A stretch of 62,055 nucleotides of DNA from DASQWC01 sp035640475 (lineage in GTDB: Bacteria > Actinomycetota > JAICYB01), in the NCBI GenBank assembly GCA_035640475.1, contig DASQWC010000119.1, forward strand, positions 1 to 62,055, in the 5' to 3' direction. Numbering within the stretch: position 1 is the first letter of the stretch; each line of letters starts with the position of its first letter. Below, in pieces: positions 58,670 through 62,055 of the stretch. The notes under the pieces were generated by a model. The model was not told the DNA's origin. It ran no database searches and was given only the letters and a program-made list of their open reading frames with translations. The position numbers and the translations under genes are program-made.

Positions 58670-60328
58670 TCAGCCCGGCCTGATCCTCAGGATCCTGGCA
58701 GCCTCCTTGCCGACCTCGGCAAATACGGGGGCGGCGGCCAGGCCGCCTTCGGTCGGGACGGGGTCGTCGAGGACGACCCCGATGACCAGTTTGGGCGCCT
58801 GAGCAGGGAACATACCGAAGAACGAGGCCATGTAGCCGTGGTAGCCGACGCCCTCGATGAGCTTGGAGGCCGTGCCGGTCTTCCCGGCGACCGAGTAGCC
58901 GGGAATAGCCGCAAGGGCGCCCGTGCCGTCGGAGACGACGCCGGTCAGCATGTCCCGGAGCGTCGACGCGATCTCGGCCGGCACGATCCGCCGTTTCCGA
59001 GGCTCCTGGAGCTTGTGCGACGTGCCGTCCGGCGCGATCCAGCTGACAACGAGGCGGGGATCGACCAAGAGCCCGTCGTTGGCTATCGCGCCGTACACCT
59101 GCGCCAGCTGAAGCGGCGTGACCGAAAGCCCCTGACCGATGGCCATCGTCGGCAGTGATGTGACCCACCGCTGGGTCTCCGGCAGGTTCCCCGCACTCTC
59201 GCCCGGGAATCCGAGTCCCGTCCCGCGTCCGTAGCCGAAGCGGTGGAAGTACGACTCAAGGCGCTGCGGGCTCAGCTTCTGCGCGAGGCGGATCGTTCCG
59301 AGGTTCGAGGACTGCGAGAGGATCCCGCGCAGGTCGAGGGACCGCGCGCCGAGCTTTTCCTTGAAGACCTTGTCGCCGATCTTCATTTGGGAAGGCACAA
59401 ACATCTGCTCGTTGGGCCCGAACACCTTTTCGTTGAGAACGGCGGCTGCCGTCACGACCTTGTTGACCGAGCCCGGTTCGAATGCGTCGGTGACCACTTT
59501 GTTTCGGGTCGTGGCGGGATCGATCGATCCAATCAGGTTCGGGTTATAGGTCGGCATGCTCGCCATCGCAAGGATCTCTCCGGAGTGGGGCTCGAGCGCG
59601 ACGAGCATGCCGCCCTTCGCATGCGTGCGCTTCACTGCCGCGTCCAGCGCCTGCTCGGAGATGAGTTGCAGATCCGGATCGAGCGTGAGGATCAAGTCGG
59701 ATCCCGGCTGCGGCGGGACCTCGGCGAACTGGCCTTGCGGGATCCGTCGTCCACGGGGGTCTTGCTCGAGGATGCGGTACCCGGGCCGTCCGCCGAGCAG
59801 CTCCTCGAATCCGTACTCAACGCCGGCGAGCCCCTGCTGATCGGTTCCGATGAATCCCACTACTCCGGCCGCGAGATTGTCGCCCGGGTACAGTCGGCGC
59901 GGCTCGTCCAGGACGCCGATGCCGGCAAGACGCAGCGACATCACCTTCTTCGTCGACACGACGCCGATGCGCCGCGCGAGGTACACGAACGTCCGGTCTT
60001 TGCGGAGATCGGTCTCGATATCGGCGGCTGCGCGTCCGATCAGCGGAGCAAGCGCGCGCGCGGTCGCCGCCGGATCCGCCACCTGCGCCGGGTTCGCGTA
60101 GACCGTGCGAGCCGGAATCGAGACGGCAAGCTCCCCGCCCTTCCGGTCGTAGATCGCGCCGCGGCGAGCCGGCAGCTCGATCTTGCGCACGCGCTGCTTG
60201 CGCGCTTCTTCCGTGTACTGCTCGGAGCGAACGGCCTGGACGTAGGTGAGCCGGACGCCGACGAGCACGAGACACAACAGGAGGACGACGCCCATCGTTC
60301 CAGCCCGCCGCATCGCGGCTCGAGTCAT
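58670..60328 (-). CDS. ftsI: Division-specific class B penicillin-binding protein (FtsI/PBP3)
   Basis: Septal transpeptidase, 552 aa. One N-terminal membrane helix, then the PBP dimer domain (ARRGAIYDRKGGELAVSIPARTVYANP). In the transpeptidase domain the catalytic SxxK is SVNK in FEPGSVNKVV (about residue 285), SxN is SSN in SQSSNLGTIRLA (about 339), and KTG lies in AGKTGTASK (about 484). No PASTA domains follow, unlike some Gram-positive PBPs. ATG overlaps the ftsL stop. Confidence 0.95.
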   Translation of the reverse strand: MTRAAMRRAGTMGVVLLLCLVLVGVRLTYVQAVRSEQYTEEARKQRVRKIELPARRGAIYDRKGGELAVSIPARTVYANPAQVADPAATARALAPLIGRAAADIETDLRKDRTFVYLARRIGVVSTKKVMSLRLAGIGVLDEPRRLYPGDNLAAGVVGFIGTDQQGLAGVEYGFEELLGGRPGYRILEQDPRGRRIPQGQFAEVPPQPGSDLILTLDPDLQLISEQALDAAVKRTHAKGGMLVALEPHSGEILAMASMPTYNPNLIGSIDPATTRNKVVTDAFEPGSVNKVVTAAAVLNEKVFGPNEQMFVPSQMKIGDKVFKEKLGARSLDLRGILSQSSNLGTIRLAQKLSPQRLESYFHRFGYGRGTGLGFPGESAGNLPETQRWVTSLPTMAIGQGLSVTPLQLAQVYGAIANDGLLVDPRLVVSWIAPDGTSHKLQEPRKRRIVPAEIASTLRDMLTGVVSDGTGALAAIPGYSVAGKTGTASKLIEGVGYHGYMASFFGMFPAQAPKLVIGVVLDDPVPTEGGLAAAPVFAEVGKEAARILRIRPG

Positions 60329-60744
60329 GGGAGCGGCGCCGCGAGCTTCTTTGTGGCGTCCGGCGTGAGCTCGACGCTCACCGGGTCAACGGGCGCTTTC
60401 AAGAACACGGGTTCGGACGGCGCGACGAGCCCGAGCTTGTTGGCCTCCTCGCGGAGCCGCTTCGGCGACGACAACTGAGCGACCTGTGCCCGCAACAGCG
60501 TCAGCCGCTCCTGTTCATGCTGCACCTCGCGCTCGACGGCCGCCGCGTGGAGTCCGTCCTGACCGACCCATGCCTGAAGCGCGGCAACACCGAACACCGC
60601 AAGCACGATGAGGACGACGACCGGCACCGGAGACGGGCGCTTGGTCTTGCGGCGCGTTTCGGTCGTTGTGTGGACGACGTGAAGATACGGACGTGGTTCG
60701 ACGGCGCGCCGCCGCGACGTGCGCCGAAGTGGTCTCGTGGCCAT
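60325..60744 (-). CDS. ftsL: Cell division protein FtsL
   Basis: 139 aa. A basic cytoplasmic N terminus (Arg-rich, about 37 residues), one membrane helix (VPVVVLIVLAVFGVAALQAWV), then a short leucine-rich coiled coil (EVQHEQERLTLLRAQVAQLSSPKRLREEANKLGL) typical of FtsL/DivIC. The identification leans on position between rsmH and ftsI and on this layout, because FtsL sequences diverge fast. ATG shares a base with the rsmH stop (TGATG). Confidence 0.85.
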   Translation of the reverse strand: MATRPLRRTSRRRAVEPRPYLHVVHTTTETRRKTKRPSPVPVVVLIVLAVFGVAALQAWVGQDGLHAAAVEREVQHEQERLTLLRAQVAQLSSPKRLREEANKLGLVAPSEPVFLKAPVDPVSVELTPDATKKLAAPLP

Positions 60745-61670
60745 CAGCGCCGCCTCTGTGCCGCCCGCAATCTCGCGGACGATGCGCGCGGGTTGCGCTC
60801 GACCTCTGCATCCGATGGAAGGATCGCGTTGGGCGTCAGCACTTCCATGCGGCCTGTGGCCGGCGTCGAGCCGAGTCCCGGCAGCGATCGCGCCTTGCCG
60901 GCCTGGCTCGTAAAGGCCCGTTTGACCATGCGGTCTTCGATCGAGTGATACGAGATGACGACGATGCGTCCGTTCGGCGCGAGCACATCCGGAGCCGTAG
61001 CGAGCAGCGCCTCGAGCGCTCGGATCTCCTGGTTGACCTCGATGCGCAGTGCTTGGAACGTGCGCCGCGCAGGGTGCTGGCGGCGCTGCCGGGCCGGATA
61101 GACGTCCTCGATCAACTCCGCCAGCTGCGTCGTCGAGCGAATCGGCCCCCGGCGGCGCTGCGACACAATCGCGGACGCGATCCGATCGGCGAACCGCTCC
61201 TGACCGAACCTGCGCAGCACGCGGCGAAGCTCGTCCTCTGAATAGGCGTTGACGACTTCGGCGGCCGTGAGGCGTTCGGAAGGGTCCATGCGCATGTCCA
61301 GGGGCCCTTCCCGGCGAAACGAGAATCCTCGCGACGGGTCGTCCACTTGCATCGACGACATCCCGAGGTCGGCCAGGATGCCGTCGACGGCGGGAGTCTC
61401 GTGACTCGCAAGCAGCCACGAAAGATCCGAGAAGTCCGTCCCGGCGAGCTTCACCGCTGCCCCGTACGGACGAAGGTTGTGCCGGGCTCGTCCCAGCGCG
61501 TGCGGATCGCGGTCGACGCCGATGAGCGTGCAGCGGCCGCCGGTTGCGCGAAGAATGGCCTCCGCATGGCCGCCGGCGCCGAGCGTTGCGTCGAGATAGA
61601 TCCCGCCGGGCCGCGGGGCAAGGAAGTGAAGGACCTCCTCCACCATGACCGGCTGGTGATCGTCAGTCAC
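60744..61670 (-). CDS. rsmH: 16S rRNA (cytosine-1402-N4)-methyltransferase
   Basis: Methylates C1402 in the ribosomal P site. 308 aa. HQPVMVEEVLHFL opens the family homology; the SAM site is YLDATLGAGGHAEAIL, then ILADLGMSSMQVDDPSRGFSFRREGPLDMRMD and VVISYHSIEDRMVKRAF. I chose GTG at 61670, preceded by GGAGG at 6 bases. ATG at 61802 would add 44 Arg-rich residues without family support. The resulting 141-base gap to mraZ holds nothing else that I recognise. Confidence 0.95.
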   Translation of the reverse strand: MTDDHQPVMVEEVLHFLAPRPGGIYLDATLGAGGHAEAILRATGGRCTLIGVDRDPHALGRARHNLRPYGAAVKLAGTDFSDLSWLLASHETPAVDGILADLGMSSMQVDDPSRGFSFRREGPLDMRMDPSERLTAAEVVNAYSEDELRRVLRRFGQERFADRIASAIVSQRRRGPIRSTTQLAELIEDVYPARQRRQHPARRTFQALRIEVNQEIRALEALLATAPDVLAPNGRIVVISYHSIEDRMVKRAFTSQAGKARSLPGLGSTPATGRMEVLTPNAILPSDAEVERNPRASSARLRAAQRRR

Positions 61671-61811
61671 GATCGGCCTCCGCTCCGACGGCCGCTCCCC
61701 GGGCCGAAGGCAAAGATCTCCCAGAGGACGATTGTCCGGCCGCCGCTGGCGACCGCGCGGCATCACCCGAACCGGGGTTCTCCGATCGACCACTCGCGAC
61801 ATGGCGTCCCC

Positions 61812-62055
61812 CTAGATCCCGAGCTCCGAGGCGAAGTCCTCGACGCTTGCTTCGGTTTCCGTGCGGTGCTGCTCCCAGCGGGCCGCATCCCAGATCTCGA
61901 CCCGGCTGCCGGCACCGACGATCACGACGTCGCGATCGAGGGCGGCGTAGTCGCGGTAGGTCTGCGGGATGGTCAGACGGCCCTGGCGGTCGATCCGCTC
62001 GCTCTGCGCCTGCGAGAAGAAGAACCGGGCGTACCGGCGGGCTTCCGGACGGGTC
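61812..62055 (-). CDS. mraZ: Transcriptional regulator MraZ (C-terminal part; 5' end outside window)
   Basis: The frame runs from the right edge to TAG at 61812-61814 and encodes about 80 residues. FFFSQAQSERIDRQGRLTIPQTYRDYAALDRDVVIVGAGSRVEIWDAARWE contains the second AbrB-like repeat of MraZ, with the conserved DxxGR...IP core (DRQGRLTIP). MraZ binds repeats upstream of its own gene and regulates the division cluster; that promoter lies outside the window. Confidence 0.93.
   Translation of the reverse strand, partial: TRPEARRYARFFFSQAQSERIDRQGRLTIPQTYRDYAALDRDVVIVGAGSRVEIWDAARWEQHRTETEASVEDFASELGI

Noticed and set aside
61671..61802. Longer rsmH starting at ATG 61802
   Set aside because: The extra 44 residues are Arg/Pro-rich and lack family similarity, while GTG 61670 has a strong ribosome site.
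1..62055. CRISPR arrays, insertion sequences, phage genes, rRNA operons, replication origin
   Set aside because: No spaced repeats, transposase or integrase motifs, rRNA sequence or DnaA-box cluster was seen while reading; the content is core housekeeping.

Overview
The window is a gene-dense stretch of high-GC DNA from the chromosome of an actinobacterium-like organism, probably an uncultured lineage. The main evidence is gene order. One face carries mraZ-rsmH-ftsL-ftsI-murE-murF-mraY-murD-ftsW-murG-murC-murB-ftsQ-ftsZ-pgeF-yggS-sepF-yggT with no ftsA. This is followed by ileS, a TraR/DksA-type gene, lspA, rluD, dnaE and hisDCBHAFI, which is the arrangement known from Actinomycetota. Further signs are SepF in place of FtsA, a PdtaR-like ANTAR regulator, a DUF2505 protein and many GTG/TTG starts. 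No rRNA, CRISPR array, transposase, integrase or phage gene was seen. Almost all genes lie on the minus strand; the exceptions are the first two genes and ileS-ACT-def.

Layout. 1-5 kb: a GMC oxidoreductase with a small partner, facing a two-gene dikinase of rifampin-phosphotransferase type whose ATP-grasp subunit carries a cyclic-nucleotide-binding domain. 5-14 kb: livJ-livHMGF (branched-chain-type amino acid ABC transporter) running into gcvT-gcvPA-gcvPB. 14-15 kb: ANTAR regulator, DUF2505 protein, tRNA-Leu(CAA). 15-26.6 kb: trpEG (fused), then a secreted protein, a two-component system and an M28 peptidase, then trpD-trpC-trpF-trpB-cupin-trpA and two MaoC-fold genes. A Trp-rich leader peptide and attenuator precede trpEG. 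26.6-35.6 kb: hisD-C-B-H-A-F-I behind dnaE. 35.6-38.2 kb: an unknown exported protein, rluD, lspA and a TraR/DksA-type protein. 38.2-42.5 kb, plus strand: ileS, a double-ACT protein and def. 42.5-44.1 kb: two paralogous two-helix membrane proteins and an acidic disordered protein, in the interval where divIVA normally sits. 44.1-62 kb: yggT back to mraZ, the full division and cell-wall cluster.

The genes form long runs joined by ATGA, GTGA or TGATG overlaps, so translational coupling is the rule. The cell-wall cluster makes the meso-diaminopimelate-type UDP-MurNAc-pentapeptide (MurE has DNPR), lipid I and II, and the FtsQ/L/W/I/Z divisome with SepF as likely FtsZ anchor. The trp and his clusters together encode complete tryptophan synthesis from chorismate and most of histidine synthesis (hisG and hisE are not in the window).

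Most worth a second look: the cNMP-linked split dikinase; a TrpF in which the catalytic Cys is Asp; an IleRS whose HIGH motif reads GVHS; the trp attenuator; the tandem membrane paralogs replacing DivIVA; and a repeated hairpin element in gaps of the cell-wall cluster.
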